A stretch of DNA of 64,000 bases, taken from NCBI RefSeq assembly GCF_029784135.1, contig NC_073744.1, positions 66,848,593 to 66,912,592 of the forward strand. Reading direction: 5' to 3'. Source of the stretch: Toxorhynchites rutilus septentrionalis. Taxonomy: Eukaryota > Arthropoda > Insecta > Diptera > Culicidae. This document shows positions 22,846 to 34,793 of the stretch, in pieces. The notes under the pieces were generated by a model, which had not been told where the DNA came from, searched no databases, and saw only the letters and a list, made by a program, of their open reading frames with translations. The translations under genes and the position numbers were made by a program. Every line of letters starts with the position of its first letter. The first letter of the stretch is position 1.

Positions 22846-23057
22846 CCTTTCAAAAAAGAGTTTACGAAATATAGTTCAATGTTTTCTAAAATAATATCCA
22901 AAATAATAATAAAAAACAATTTGATTTTTTCATAATTTGTTTGCCAGGATCTGCTGAGTATGTGAATTTGGCAGTTGTTCTGAGCTTATTGATAGTTGGG
23001 GACTTTCCTGATTATTCAATTTACACCAATTCTTAAATTGTTTCCAGATTGAAAGTA

Positions 23058-23277
23058 CAGTAATTTACAATTAGTTCGACATTTAGCTAATTGGACGGAC
23101 ATGTAATGCGACATAATTAGTTGGACATTTTTGTAAACATAGAGATCCAAATTATGACCCTACATTGAAAGTCGACACTGTACCACTGTCATCGCAAATG
23201 TTCAATTACAGGTTAAAATCGCCTCCAATGCGACACTGAGTGGTGCTTCGGCACGTCGCATTGAATGTAATTTACTG
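23058..23277. mobile_element. 220 bp MITE
   Basis: Terminal inverted repeat CAGTAATTTACA / TGTAATTTACTG. It contains a copy of a GTCGACACTGTACC motif that also occurs in the fold-back arms (25948, 26054). No coding capacity. Confidence 0.6.
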
Positions 23278-23559
23278 TGCAACATGTCACAAAGCTGGAT
23301 GGGAAGAAATTTTCCAACTGTGAAAGCTGTGGCGAGTGGCAACAAATCGCTAAACAGGAAGGTTTAGCCGAACAAGATGGGGATATCGAGTGATAACAAA
23401 ACAATAAACTCTTTAGAATGAAGATAATTTTGTGATCCTGAAAAGGACCCTTTTTAGCCTGCATGTGAATCCAACGAGCGAACAAATCGTAATGAATGTA
23501 TTTTTTTGCCATCGCTGCCTTTTAACGCTCATTCGTTCGTCTCGTTGGACTCGTCCCTT

Positions 23560-24120
23560 TGGCTGAGTCTGCCGATTTGTCTCTATCCTGTGAGCGTGTA
23601 CCGCTAGAGTATAAAGCGCGCGGATCCAAAAAAAAATATCTCATTTTCTTTCAAACCGTAAACCAGTGTGGTTGTACGGCAACGTTTAGCATCGCATCGC
23701 ATCACATCATAAAAAGAAAACAAGCAGCAACGTGGACGTGTTGACGTAACAAAGGAGGACAAGTTAAGGGAAAGGCAAAGTCTCACTCGAACCGTGCATG
23801 TTTCCAGTTCCCTGTTGGTCGCATTCATTGATTGCTCCGCAAGGGTAACTAGGCCGAACGGATTGGTGCCGGAGCACCAGTATACCTAACAGCGATTATA
23901 GAGTTTCGACCGTCGGAGTGCTCGAGTTGGCTTGCAAAGCTGCTCACGACAATCAGAAAACACGCATCAAGAACAGAGCAGCTTCGGTTCGGCGCTCGTC
24001 AGGGCAACAACTAGTTTCAGCGAGTGGCAATCGCAATCGCAAAACGGCAGCAGGTAGAAGAAAGACAAAGTTTGTTTTTCAAAGTTGCGCTTTACAGGGC
24101 CATTAAACCATTCAAAAAAG
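23560..24120 (+). pseudogene. Histone H2A pseudogene B
   Basis: A TATA-like GTATAAAG (about 23610) and a 5' UTR-like region shared with copy A precede GQVKGKAKSHSNRACFQFPV (from about 23750), then GRIH*LLRKGN*AERIGAGA and PVYL. The later part, in a second frame, reads VLELACKAAHDNQKTRI, the H2A helix after the core. Two in-frame stops, the lost initiator and a frame change make it a pseudogene. The sequence after TRI diverges from H2A. Downstream CAGGGCCATTAAACC is shared with copy A. Confidence 0.75.
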
Positions 24121-24139
24121 AGTTATTAAAAGTTTTTCA

Positions 24140-25160
24140 CAATACCAATGCATTCTAAAGTGACATAATATGACATATAATATAAACTGTTTTGTTTTGT
24201 TTATGCTTGTTCTTGAACTGGTTGGGGTTTTTTAAATTGATCATTCAGTTTTCACAAACCCATGTATAGTTTCCGAATTAAAAGTGGCTTCAAATTACAA
24301 CACATTGTATGCAGGATGGCATAAACGAATTTTCTCGGTAGCAAGAACTGCTTTCTTTGGTTGACTGACTGACGTTACATCTGCATTGTATAGGAAAATA
24401 ACTAAGGAGCAACATGATGAGCTATGTATTTCCTGCTGCTCTGTTCTTATTTTAAGTTCTTATAGTTCGTTTATTTTTCAACAGATCGTCTCCAAAACCT
24501 CAGTTCTTTTTTATTTTTATTTACTTTGTTTACGGATACTACAAATCTTACAATTCATTCGTCTCCGAAACCACAGTTTAAGGTACGGTAATGTGCTCAA
24601 TAATGAAATATATGATAGTGAATGAGTTGATGACTACCTATGCATTCCCTATCACAGCCATCATTTTGATTGTACGATATATGCATACGCCGAAAGATGC
24701 CCGGCGTTGAGCATTTAATAAGTACAAAGCCTTTAGAAAAAAATCAAGAATCAAGTTTGTAAAAAAAAACGCAAAAACACAACACCAAAGGTTCTTTTCA
24801 GAACCCCCAACATGTTCATAAAAAGTAAACAGTAAAGTAATTCATTTTTCAGGTAGATAGGTAGGTAGAAGAAAATAAAACAATATAATTAAACTATATA
24901 TTTAGCAAAAGCTGTCCCCTTTGTATAGTCCTACGTCACTCCGGTTATGTCCCCGACATTACCCACCCGTCTTTTTTTTTTACATTTCGAATATGACTTG
25001 TTTCAAGAAAAAATGTAACCTTTGAACATTAAGGCGGAATTTAAATGGCTATTTTATGTACGGTGGGGTAAAAATCGTGAATTTTGATGATTTTGCTTGA
25101 ATTTTCCCCAGGAATTATTTATATCAATATTGCAGTGAAATTAAGAGAGATAGAAGTTAG
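24140..25160. other. Non-coding interior of the pogo-like element
   Basis: AT-rich. A GACGTAG-type palindrome half (ATAGTCCTACGTCAC) at 24925-24939 is the only structured signal seen. Confidence 0.35.
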
Positions 25161-26330
25161 GTGTCAAAGAACAAATTGTAAAGTGGCTTGAGAACTTCAA
25201 TTTGATTGATAGAAACTTTCAAGTTCAATATGTATTTTTGGGATAAAATTTGTAATTACACATTAAAAATTACTAGCTTTGGAATTTTCACTTTCAAAAA
25301 GTTATTTAAATCAATTAATTTAGATGTTTCACTACTATATCCTGTACTAAACTATCTCATCTTTCAAATGAAGGCAACAGAATTGATTTACGCAGCGTGC
25401 TTTTTAGTGTAGAACCAGTTTGGGGTAACAGAGTCCGGAACAAAAAAAAAATTCTATAACTCTGTCATTGTTGAAATTCGAACATATGCATAGAACGATT
25501 TTTTTCATCAAATATGATCATCTATCACATTCTGAGAGATTCTGGAAAAAAATATTTTTTTCATGTGAGAAAGGTATTTTTTGACTTCAAGGGGATGAAT
25601 CAAAAATTAAATTCTTCTTTTATTTTCAATAAACGAAAAAAATATGTATAAAAAACGAATAAGAAAAAAACTTTTTTGACTCGATTATATTCAGGATTCG
25701 ATTATATACAGTGAAAAGAAATCGGAGACTGTATATAATCGAGTCCGCGCTGTAATTGGTTTTCAAGTAGAATGAAATATAAATTATAAATGAAAATTAA
25801 CAACTCCGTATCAAATTAGTGTTCAATATGAATGGAAAACTTTGTTTTCTTCATGTAGTGAAATAATTTCTTACAAAAACTGTTTTTGGAGATAATTTTA
25901 TATTATAATGATAAGTTTTAGTGGAAAACAATTCTCGTATTCAGATGTCGACACCGTACCGTTGTCATCGCGGATGCACTTCGGGCCTGATTCTTGAATA
26001 CACTTCAAATACACTTCACGGTGGAAACGGAATGAAACGTATCTGCGATGACAACGGTACGGTGTCGACATCTGGATATGAGATTAGTTTCCCACTGAAC
26101 TTATCATTATAATATCAAATTATCTTCAGATGAAATTTTTATACGAGATTATTATATCACATGAAGAAAACAAAGTTTTCCACTCACATTGAATACCAGT
26201 TTGATACGAAGAAGTTAATTTTCATTAATGATTTTTTATTTGAAAAGTGCTCATTCTGCCTGAAAACTCTTTATTATCTTCGACACTTCACTAACTCGTA
26301 AAACGTAGTTCAATGGCGTGCCGTTTAATA

Positions 26331-27205
26331 GTTTCCATTGACTTTAAATGATATGAATATAAAACCTTGCTTCTGTTTACAACAAATGGATATTAGTTTC
26401 TCATAGTCACTCAAAGGAATTTTAGTTCTAAATATAATTAATTTAATTAATGCAAACAAACTCATCTAAATAGCTAATGCATATTTTGCATAAAATGCAT
26501 GTGAACCATAGTGTATATTTTGCAAGACAGCATACATATTTTTCAAGAAAACATTGCATATTTTTTCAAAAGTACTTTCTCGAGCTAGAGGAAATATTTA
26601 AGGGTTCCTCATCTTGATCTTGATACCGAAATTTGGTTTGTGCAAGCCTAATATAAGATGTAAATTAGCAATGAATAAAACCAAGTAATACTTGAGCAAC
26701 TTTGTTTGTGGTTATTTGAGTATTTAAATAACACTATTGAGTTGTTTATGGTATTTTTTTTGGTATTTTACCTCGTATCTCATGCTGATCCGTACCTTTT
26801 TGAGGTATCGAACTATACGCAGTTTTGCTACGCTCTTCTATCAGCGATTTCAAGGATTTTATGAAGCGATAAATACGAAACTCTTCAAGTTTTGCCCAAA
26901 TAAAACCGTCCCTCAAATATTGTTTCACAGTCATTACAGTTACAGTTTTATGAACTACATACAAATACTACACGAAGCATTCTATTTCTCAAGCATTGAA
27001 ATTGGTAAAAAATTAATTTAGATAAATCATAGCCGGTCTTCTTAAAATAAAAATGTTTTACAGGATCCTGTTTTCTTCCAGTTTTTTAGGAGCAATCTTC
27101 CAGTTTTTTCAAAAATGTTATTGGCAACCCTGGATGGTACAGTTTGCCTTTTCGGTTGTGCGTGGTTGTGTTGTGCTTTTAGTAGCATATAAGCCATCGT
27201 AAAAA
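26331..27205. other. Intergenic, nothing recognised
   Basis: AT-rich sequence with only short chance frames on both strands. Confidence 0.4.
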
Positions 27206-27219
27206 CTAAATGTATGAGT

Positions 27220-27278
27220 TCGAGGCGAATGAACTGAAAAGTTTAAACCCTCTTAAAGCCAAAAAGAAGAAGAAGAAA
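27220..27278 (+). repeat. SINE/LINE-like 3' tail with GAA run
   Basis: GAGGCGAATGAACTGAAAAG followed by a purine-rich (AAG)n tail. The same sequence recurs at 29008-29068, and a related tail ends the repeat at 43762-44070, so this is the 3' end of a dispersed element family. Confidence 0.5.
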
Positions 27279-27329
27279 TGGACGAGCAATTCGTCAAATA
27301 TGCTTCTTTTTATATACCGCACAAAAAAA

Positions 27330-27505
27330 AACGCGCAAAAACAGGTTTTCCTGTAATATGAATTTGTTTCACCAATATCGTACAACTTGTTTTCGTTGTA
27401 AGGACGGTAGTTCAATAGATTCGCATGATTCCGTAAATCAATGTGAATGGCTTTAGCAAAAACATTTCGCAAGAACCAATTTTCGCACCCGAAAAATTCT
27501 CTCAT
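27330..27505 (-). pseudogene. Unknown repeated coding remnant, copy 2
   Basis: Minus-strand partner of the trace at 20960-21125, with AIHIDLRNHANLLNYRPYNE and GETNSYY conserved. No family recognised; no longer open at its ends. Confidence 0.4.
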
Positions 27506-27746
27506 TCTAAAACAAGCTTAATTTTGAACAAATCGTGTAAAAAATCGCCCCTTTACCGTCGCATGCTTCGTCACAGCCACACATGCAGGATTTCTCTTCG
27601 TAAAGAGGCGCCCATTAGGCAGTGCCAAATCGAGTAATTAAAAAAAAAACAAGTACAGAAATCGTGTAAAAATACACGTGAAAAAGTAACGTAACAAATA
27701 ATATAGTGTAATAATTTGGCCATCCACTGTACTTCTAGTTCACCGA

Positions 27747-27931
27747 TTTAGGGCTCCCGCAGACTGCAGACTATTTTTCGACCGACACTTTGATCGGCCG
27801 ACTTAATCAGTATGGAGGGTATGCGCACATTACACCGATTCAGTAGGGTCGGTTTTTGCACTAACTGGCCAACTCGATCAAACTGTCTGCCGATAAAAAG
27901 TATGCAATCTGCGGGGGCTCTTGGGGCTAAA
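27747..27931. mobile_element. 185 bp MITE
   Basis: Ends TTTAG...CTAAA, with a second inverted block GGCTCCCGCAGACTGCA against TGCAATCTGCGGGGGCTC, offset by a small indel on the right. The superfamily is uncertain. Confidence 0.5.
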
Positions 27932-27939
27932 TCAAAATA

Positions 27940-29005
27940 AATTCAAAAATTTTTATTTTCATTCGCTGGGCAAGCAACCTCTTTGCAGCGGTACCTTTGC
28001 AAATGAAATTTGTTTACTACCTTTCTCTCCCACCGCTGTAAACACTTTTTGCATGCAAGTTCGGAACAGAATCTCTCTTCTGGAAGCAATCGCGCCAACA
28101 CAATCTTACCTCGCGACTTTGAAATTGGGGCTTTCGTTATAACGTGGAAAGCTTGGACCGGCTGCATTGGAGTTATAGCTAAAGCTTCTTTCTGTTCAAT
28201 TTTCAAGGTTGAGCGCAAGTTTGACGGTCGAAGCAAGTTCATGTTGAAGTATGAAGGATTTATGAAAGTTTTGCTTTGACTGGATGAACTTCGTATCGAT
28301 CCGTAGGGTGATCATAGAAATATGTCGTGACAGTGCTACTAGTTTTAATGTTTGGAAGTTTCTGAACTATTCCACTGATGATATAGATTACTGTCGCTTA
28401 CAATTCATGATGCGCTACAATAATAGTTTTTTTCATGTTCTAGATATTGTTCATTATTACCCCCTCACAAACGAAACATTAGTATATGTAACGGAAGAAT
28501 GTCGCCGCTTTTGTTTTAACTGAATAGTATTAATTGCCATTGTCAGTGCCTAGTTCAAAGATCCACATACAAAAATCCACATACTTTTATATTACTTTTG
28601 TGTAAATATAGAGGAAACACATGTACATAACGTTAGTAAAATCTTGAATGATATTGAGTTTAAACAAACTGTAATTCCTTTCATCTTTCACTTTGATATA
28701 ATTCGCGTCATTATAGTTTTCCATTTTTATTCGTATTTTTGTTACTCTCTTGCTGTTGTCGCTTATGTTGTATTGAGTTGATCTTTTTAACTTGCAAGAG
28801 ATTCCTGATTTTCTGATTTTTCGGATTTTTTCCTCCTCCATTCGTATAAATGGTACATTCGGGTATTTGTAACACAGTGTAAATGTGCTTCGGATAAATC
28901 TACAAAAACAACAAATACCGCGTACACACTAATAAAATCAGCCACATAAATACTCACCAAATACCATCGTTTAAATAAACTTAACGCCAACATAGAAAGA
29001 CGCGC
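27940..29005. other. Unassigned AT-rich stretch with short frames
   Basis: Frames at 28010-28279 (89 aa, KVERKFDGRSKFMLKYEGF) and 28284-28523 (79 aa) lie in tandem on the plus strand with a 4-base gap. I do not recognise either; no splice or promoter support was found. They may be fragments of an old transposon. Confidence 0.25.
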
Positions 29006-29007
29006 TC

Positions 29008-29068
29008 TTAGAGGCGAATGAACTGAGAAGTTTAAAGCCTCTTGAATCCAATAAAGAAGAAGAAGAAG
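29008..29068 (+). repeat. SINE/LINE-like 3' tail, second copy
   Basis: Nearly the same as 27220-27278, ending in an (AAG)n run. Confidence 0.5.
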
Positions 29069-29875
29069 AAGACGGGGTTATTTCACGTCAACTCTACTGG
29101 CCATTGGCAGCAACATCTCAGATTGTAGTGAAACGTTGTGGGTGTTAAGACATTCGTAATTTAAAAGAGTATTCTAGTCTAGAAATTAAAAAAAAAATTA
29201 AAATTTCTTTCCTATTTCTGTAATTTAGGCACTCAAGAATATACTCTAGAAAGGACTTATCGAAAATCCTATTACTTACCGAGTTAGAGCCATTTTAGTG
29301 ATGCGATTTCTAACCTGGTACGGCCATAACAATGAACTTCTTGCGCGTTTTTCTCGAAACCATTTTTTTCAAACTGGCATACACGATATCTCAAGTTATA
29401 CTGAACCGATTCACGACGAATTTAAATGAATACAATCTGCAGGCAGCTCTCTACGAACCTCTAAAAATAGTATTTTTTTAAATTATACTATTTTTAAAAA
29501 ATCGGGAAACGTAAGAAAAAACGTTTCATACCGCATTTTGTTTTTCAAACGGCCACCATTTCGTCAAAAACGTTGTTTTTGACTTGTCCAGGGTTCATGC
29601 GATAACGACATCTTTACTGATTCAGAATCTGTTCGATTTTTTGTTTCAGATAACCAGAAGGGCTGGAATCGTGTACGCCATGGCACAACTTTTTTTAACC
29701 CTCTCACTTCATCAGCTCTTAACTATTCTAGTTATGAATATTTTTCCTCCAAGTTTTGTTTTATTGTTAAAAGATAGATGAACAAATATATAATGGACAG
29801 TAAAAATATTCTTTGTTTTATTTTTACGGAGCTCTAAAAGACGTTCGAAATTCGTGTCTCTACACTAGAATACCT

Positions 29876-30668
29876 CCTTAAAGGATTATAAAATCCACCT
29901 TCTATCGGTGTCAATGAACCCCTCATTTGAGCTAGCTTTCAATCAATCACCAGATGATTATTTCGCACGTATTCAGACCTTTTCTGGGTTATAACACTTA
30001 CAAATATTGTAAACATCATGCTTGCACACCATTTGTATCAGATTTACATAGCAAAACCACGCAATTCACGCATTTAGATGACCTTAATTCTGATCATGAG
30101 TTGTCCGATTCACTAATGTTGTTTTGTCCACATGATTTCTATGGCAACCGCTTGGCGCGCTGCAGTTTGTTTATTGTGTCCTTCGTGCATAGCACAAATA
30201 AAGTTTCTCTGTGTTGAGTCTGTGTTGACACTATTAAAATGCCCAAGAAAAGGCAATATTCTGAAGAAAGCCTAAATTATGAATGGATCAATATGTGATA
30301 TTAAACTCAAACAATGAGAAATGCAACATCTACTAGAAAAATCGATTTTTTTTTCATTAAAAAATGGCGCTTTCTAAAACCGGACAAACCATGATCATTT
30401 TTTGGACAAACCATGATCAGAGCTGGACAACCCAGGATCATAATTTCTCTTTGAGGAAAATCGTTAAAAAACATAAAAAATTGAATAATTTCAACGCCTC
30501 ATGGTAGTATTAGCAGAGGCGTACTTGTAGTATTAGTAGTATTAGAGACTTGGGACTTTTTAACAAACCCAAACTCGTATTGCCCTACCCTTGATTTTCG
30601 TGAAGATAAATCGATTTGCATTTACTAGTTGCGAGAAAACACCCTAAATTGGACCAACCAAGATCATA
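29876..30668 (+). mobile_element. Second copy of the 871 bp element, left-truncated
   Basis: It starts abruptly at AAAGGATTATAAAATCCACC, equivalent to 1097 in the first copy, and ends with GGACCAACCAAGATCATATA near 30650-30668, equivalent to the right end at 1785. It shares the psq-like start MPKKRQYSEESLNY (30239) and a cluster of three GGACAAACC-type subterminal motifs at 30379-30440. Confidence 0.6.
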
Positions 30669-30912
30669 TACCCTATCTGATTTGTAAAACTGTATTGAAA
30701 AATGTTCCATTTTTTTGTTTTGCAGGTTTGGGCAACCGAATAGTTCATACTAATTTAGTTATTTTTGAAACAAATTTCGTTGCTTTTTGTCGGTCCGAAA
30801 ATGCTGGGTTTCTTCGTTCGTCAGAAAAATGCACATTCTTAAATGTTTATAAATACGTTAGTCAAATACCAACGATAATGCCCTCCAGTCTCCTCTTTTT
30901 GATAATACATAC

Positions 30913-32250
30913 AGGGGAACTTCGGTATAACGTACCCTCGTCATAATGTACCCTCGTAATAACGTACAAATTCTCAAAGTTCTCAAATTCTCAAATTCTC
31001 ACAATAAACTATCTGTATTTTGATGCTAAAACATGTTTTGTACCTTTATTCAATCCCGAAATAGAACCGGTTTTGTGATTCCGGATTCTAAATTAATTAC
31101 ACTCCTCATTTTTAACAGTAGAGTAATGCGGGGCAAAAGTGCGCACCTAACTGTTGTCGTCCAATAACTTTTGAAATAAAAGCAAATAAAATTCCGTTCG
31201 CTTACCAAATTGTAACTATATATATTACCTTCGAAACGTAGTACAAGCATTTCTCAAAAGTGCGCACTTATTGAATTGAACTTCTGAGATAACTTATACC
31301 AAAAATAAATGCTTTATCATCAGAAGCGGGAGCAACATCATTACTAGAGAGTGTAGGCAACGTGCAGTAGACAGGAGGGGGTGTTCTATGTTTTTCTATG
31401 GGTGGAGAAGAGTGGGTGTTATGGTCAAACATACCACGTGGAAATTTTTGGGAGGGAGTATATAGTATCTTTTCTGACATTTGCACCTGATGCAGACTAA
31501 GACGCATCAATCCTAATACTGACTGTTGACATCCGTTGCTCCGTTCTTGAGTTAAATCGTGAGGTGAGGATGAGATGAGGATCAAGTTTATAAATACATA
31601 GTTACCTTGACTTGATTTATTTAAAACTCATTGTTGAAAAAAAAACAATAAAATAAAAACATTTTTCATTTGAAATTTCATTTTAATTATTTTTAAGCAA
31701 TGTTATTTTAATTCCTCATCTTGGATTTTGGTTCTGAGGATTCTGACGCTTTGCATTGGAGCGCTGTCGCTTCGTTGCGCTGTTGTGGGGTTCGGAGAGA
31801 CAGACGATGATTCCCCATGAAGCTAGAATCTCTTCCTGCCAGTTTCACAACTTGGTTGAATTCGTGCTGGAGGTTGTTGGCTTCCGCAAAATCAAACGCC
31901 AGGCGCCGTAAATCTTTTTGAGAGTCATACCATAGAAAATTTTGTCCAGTGCTTTGCAGTGGTCCGCCAGATCCTCAGACTGCTCATTCGTAAATACTTG
32001 TCTGAACCGCCCTAGGTGCTCGCTGGCACATTCCAGCAGAAGTAGAAATGTTAGTAAAAGATGATTCATATCAAAAATCACTTACTGATATGAGCCTCTT
32101 CCTCAGAGCTGATTCAGAAATACCGAGGTCTGTCGCAATCCGACGCTTCGAGACTCCCTCCCGATGCCTCCAAATTAGGAAAGATATAAGATGGGCGTCA
32201 AAGAGCAAAAAAAAAAGTTTATTATAAATTTGTGGGATAAAATTAACAAT
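30913..32250 (-). pseudogene. pogo/CENP-B-like transposase remnant
   Basis: On the minus strand, 32190-32080 reads GVSKRRIATDLGISESALRK, a psq/CENP-B helix-turn-helix. A GTAAGT donor follows and a CAG acceptor about 47 bases on. The next piece (about 32030-31690) reads LGRFRQVFTNEQSEDLADHC and, after a one-base frame change, LRRLAFDFAEANNLQHEFNQ, as in the second DNA-binding domain of jerky/Tigger-type transposases. No DDE core remains. A terminus-like CAGGGGAACTTCGGTATAAC after TA at 30911-30912 may be the 3' end of this element. It is a defective copy. Confidence 0.6.
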
Positions 32251-33466
32251 TACGCATTGAAAATCACTAACTTTTAAGTTTTTCACTTCTAAGGTTATTG
32301 AAATACAGGGCGGACTCGATTATATACAGTCTCTGATTTATTTTCACTGTATATAATCGAATCCTATATATAATCGAGTAAAAGAAAATATTTTTTATAT
32401 TTGTTTTTATGCATGTATTTTTCATTTTTTGAATATGAAAGAAGAATTAGATTTTTGACTTAAAGTCAGAAAACACCTTTCTCACATGAAAAAATAAATT
32501 TATCCAGATTCTCTCAGGAGGTGTTAGACGATCATATTTGATGAAAAAAAATCCTTCTACGCATATGTTCGAATTTCAACAATAACAGAGCTATAGAACT
32601 TTTTTTTTTTGTTTCGGACTATCACCCCTATTCTGCATTCCGTCGGATTTGCATTTCGTTCGAAACTGCGATCTCGAACGAGTTATAATTTTGCTTTCCC
32701 TATTTCGAACGTATTGCTCATTTCGATCGAATTATTTCAAACTGTTCGAAAGAAATTCGAACAGTTCGCGTTGACGACTCACCGATGCTGCCACCTGCAA
32801 TCAATTGCTCTGTTTGTGGGATTGCTGTGAACTATTTAAATTACTATGGCAAAAGACTGTTTTCAATTCAAAAGTGGTCAGTGAAAACTGTTACCATATG
32901 TGTTTTAAATGATTGCAATATGCATTGCCATTCCTTTACATCTATTTCATATACAATATAATCGAAATGAAAAGAAAAGTTTATATTAATATTAGGAACC
33001 ATCATAAATCGCTATTTATGCAAAATTTCATTCCACTAGTTCGTAGAGAACTTGTCAAACTATAGTGTAAAATACATTTTTAATACAGCTCAATTTTCTT
33101 TCATATTTTTTGTTTCGATAATTTATATTCATTACGAATGCATCATTTTGTGCAGCGTAAAAATTGTCACCTTACGCAACTATCCTATATGTTTTGACAT
33201 AATTAGCATTGGAGAAGATTACCCTTTCGTTTGATACTTACTTTTATTATTTGTATCACCAAAATCATACAAAACTGCACGATACAAAAGTATCGATTTT
33301 CATATATGTTTTCCTCACAAATACCAAACGTCAAAACTCAATGTCGTCGAATGGCAAAATAAGCAAAACAAACCTAAAAGACAGTTGTGCCGGGTGCTGA
33401 AATTTAAATTTATTTGAATTGTTCTTCGGTGTGAATAGAAAATAAGTGAGAAAATAAATTAGCCAA

Positions 33467-34601
33467 ATGGATTCCGCCTTATTGTCGGTATTGGCAGTGT
33501 ATGAAGAAATCGGAATACTTCGTTATAATCGACGGAATCTGCGCACATCCGGTAATTTAATGGAGCTTTCAGACGATGCGTAAGTAAAATTTTTTTGTCT
33601 CTGAATTTCTTAGATTTTTTATTATCGATTTTCCTCTACTATGCAGATTCATTAAAAGCTTTCGTTTGAATAAACAGGCATTCCGATACGTTTTGGGGGA
33701 AATTGAACACGATTTTTCCAACACAAAGAAAAGTGGCATTCATGTTAAGGAAAAGCTGGCGGCGTGTTTGAGATTTTTCGCTGAGGGAAACTACCAGCTT
33801 GGAGCGGGAAAAGATTTCCATATTGCGATGGCACAGTCCACTTTTTCTAAGGTGTTATCTGAAATGCTGAACATACTGGAGCGAAGATTATGTTCTAAGT
33901 GGATATCATTGGAAATGTCGGAAAATGAACAGCGACGTGCCAAGCTTTATTTCTATGAGAAATCTGGAATTCCAGGAATAATCATGTGTGTTGATGGAAC
34001 ACATATAAAAATAATCCCCCCTAATCAGAATCGAAATTTATTTTATAATCGAAAGGGGTTCTACAGTCTGAACGTTCTCATTGTAAGTACAGCATGCATT
34101 AAATTAAAAAATTGTATTTAATTTTTTTTTTGGCATTATAGGTTTGTGACGATCAGCAGAGGATCCGTTTCGTTGATCCTAGCTTTCACGGATCTAATCA
34201 CGATGCCCATATATGGCGAATAAGCCCTGTACGAACGTATTTCGAGCAGATGCATCGAAACGGCGGAACACAAACTAAAATACTGGGTAAACAAAATTGT
34301 TTAAATTTCCTAGATGTGCATGATAAAATTATTTCCCACAGGTGATGCAGGCTACCCATCGGAATCATGGCTGGTAACGCCATTCAGAGCTCCGGAAGAA
34401 GGCAGTTTGGAAAGCGATTTCAACCAGAGGCATGCTTTAGGTCGAGGCATAGTCGAACGAACAGTCGGTGTTCTTAAAAATCGTTTTAGATGTTTACTTG
34501 GAGCGCGACAACTACATTATACTCCTACAAAATGTGCTCAAATTGTGAATGTGTGCTGTGCACTTCATAATATATGTTTGGAATACGGATGCTCTCAGTA
34601 G
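33467..34601 (+). CDS. Harbinger DDE transposase, four exons
   Basis: The exons I infer are 33467-33579, 33647-34082, 34142-34286 and 34342-34601, with GT/AG introns of 67, 59 and 55 bp and matching phases, giving 317 aa. Catalytic residues visible are D in CVDGTHIKIIPP, D in LGDAGYPSESWLV and E in GRGIVERTVGVLKNRF; the HDAHIW and LHNICL motifs are also typical of the DDE_Tnp_4 family. There is no in-frame stop or frame change in the joined frame, so it may be active. Its partner protein is probably needed for nuclear import and end recognition in this superfamily. Expression was not assessable. Confidence 0.85.
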
Positions 34602-34793
34602 GGGGCATATTTTGATGAGTCATATCAATAAATTTTTATTCTCTTCAATACTAGCAACTATCATCTATTTTTACTTTTTGTATGCGATAAATAAAATAAT
34701 ACGATTTGGTGATCTAATGTTTAAATCTTGTGTTTATTTTTATAATGCAATATTTGAATGTTCGGAAAAATGTTCTATTTGCATTTCTAATAT

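Larger units (their letters stand above)
21777..25752. mobile_element. 3976 bp pogo/Tc1-like element, non-autonomous
   Basis: It is bounded by TA on both sides (21775-21776, 25753-25754). The left end begins CAGGTCGGACTCGATTATAT and the right end is the inverted CAGCGCGGACTCGATTATAT. CAG ends with TA duplication fit the pogo/Tigger branch of Tc1/mariner. Several subterminal copies of CTCGATTATATACA follow inside both ends. A third terminus of the same family is at 32306. No transposase was recognised; instead it carries two histone H2A pseudogenes (below) and a 220 bp MITE. Confidence 0.65.
21728..26330. mobile_element. Fold-back element interrupted by pogo-like insertion
   Basis: Two long inverted arms meet around a short loop: the inner arms (25942-25975 and 26041-26074) are almost exactly complementary over 34 bp with CAGATGTCGACACCGTACCG. 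The outer arms stay similar to about 25756 on the left and 26292 on the right. The continuation of the left arm, GCCATTGAACTAAGTTCTAC, is found at 21730-21776, on the other side of a 3976 bp insertion. The right arm carries the same order uninterrupted. No coding capacity was seen in the arms. Confidence 0.7.

Noticed and set aside
23213..23512. Minus-strand 99-aa frame between the two H2A pseudogenes as histone H2B
   Set aside because: No H2B motif is visible in the translation; position alone does not support it.
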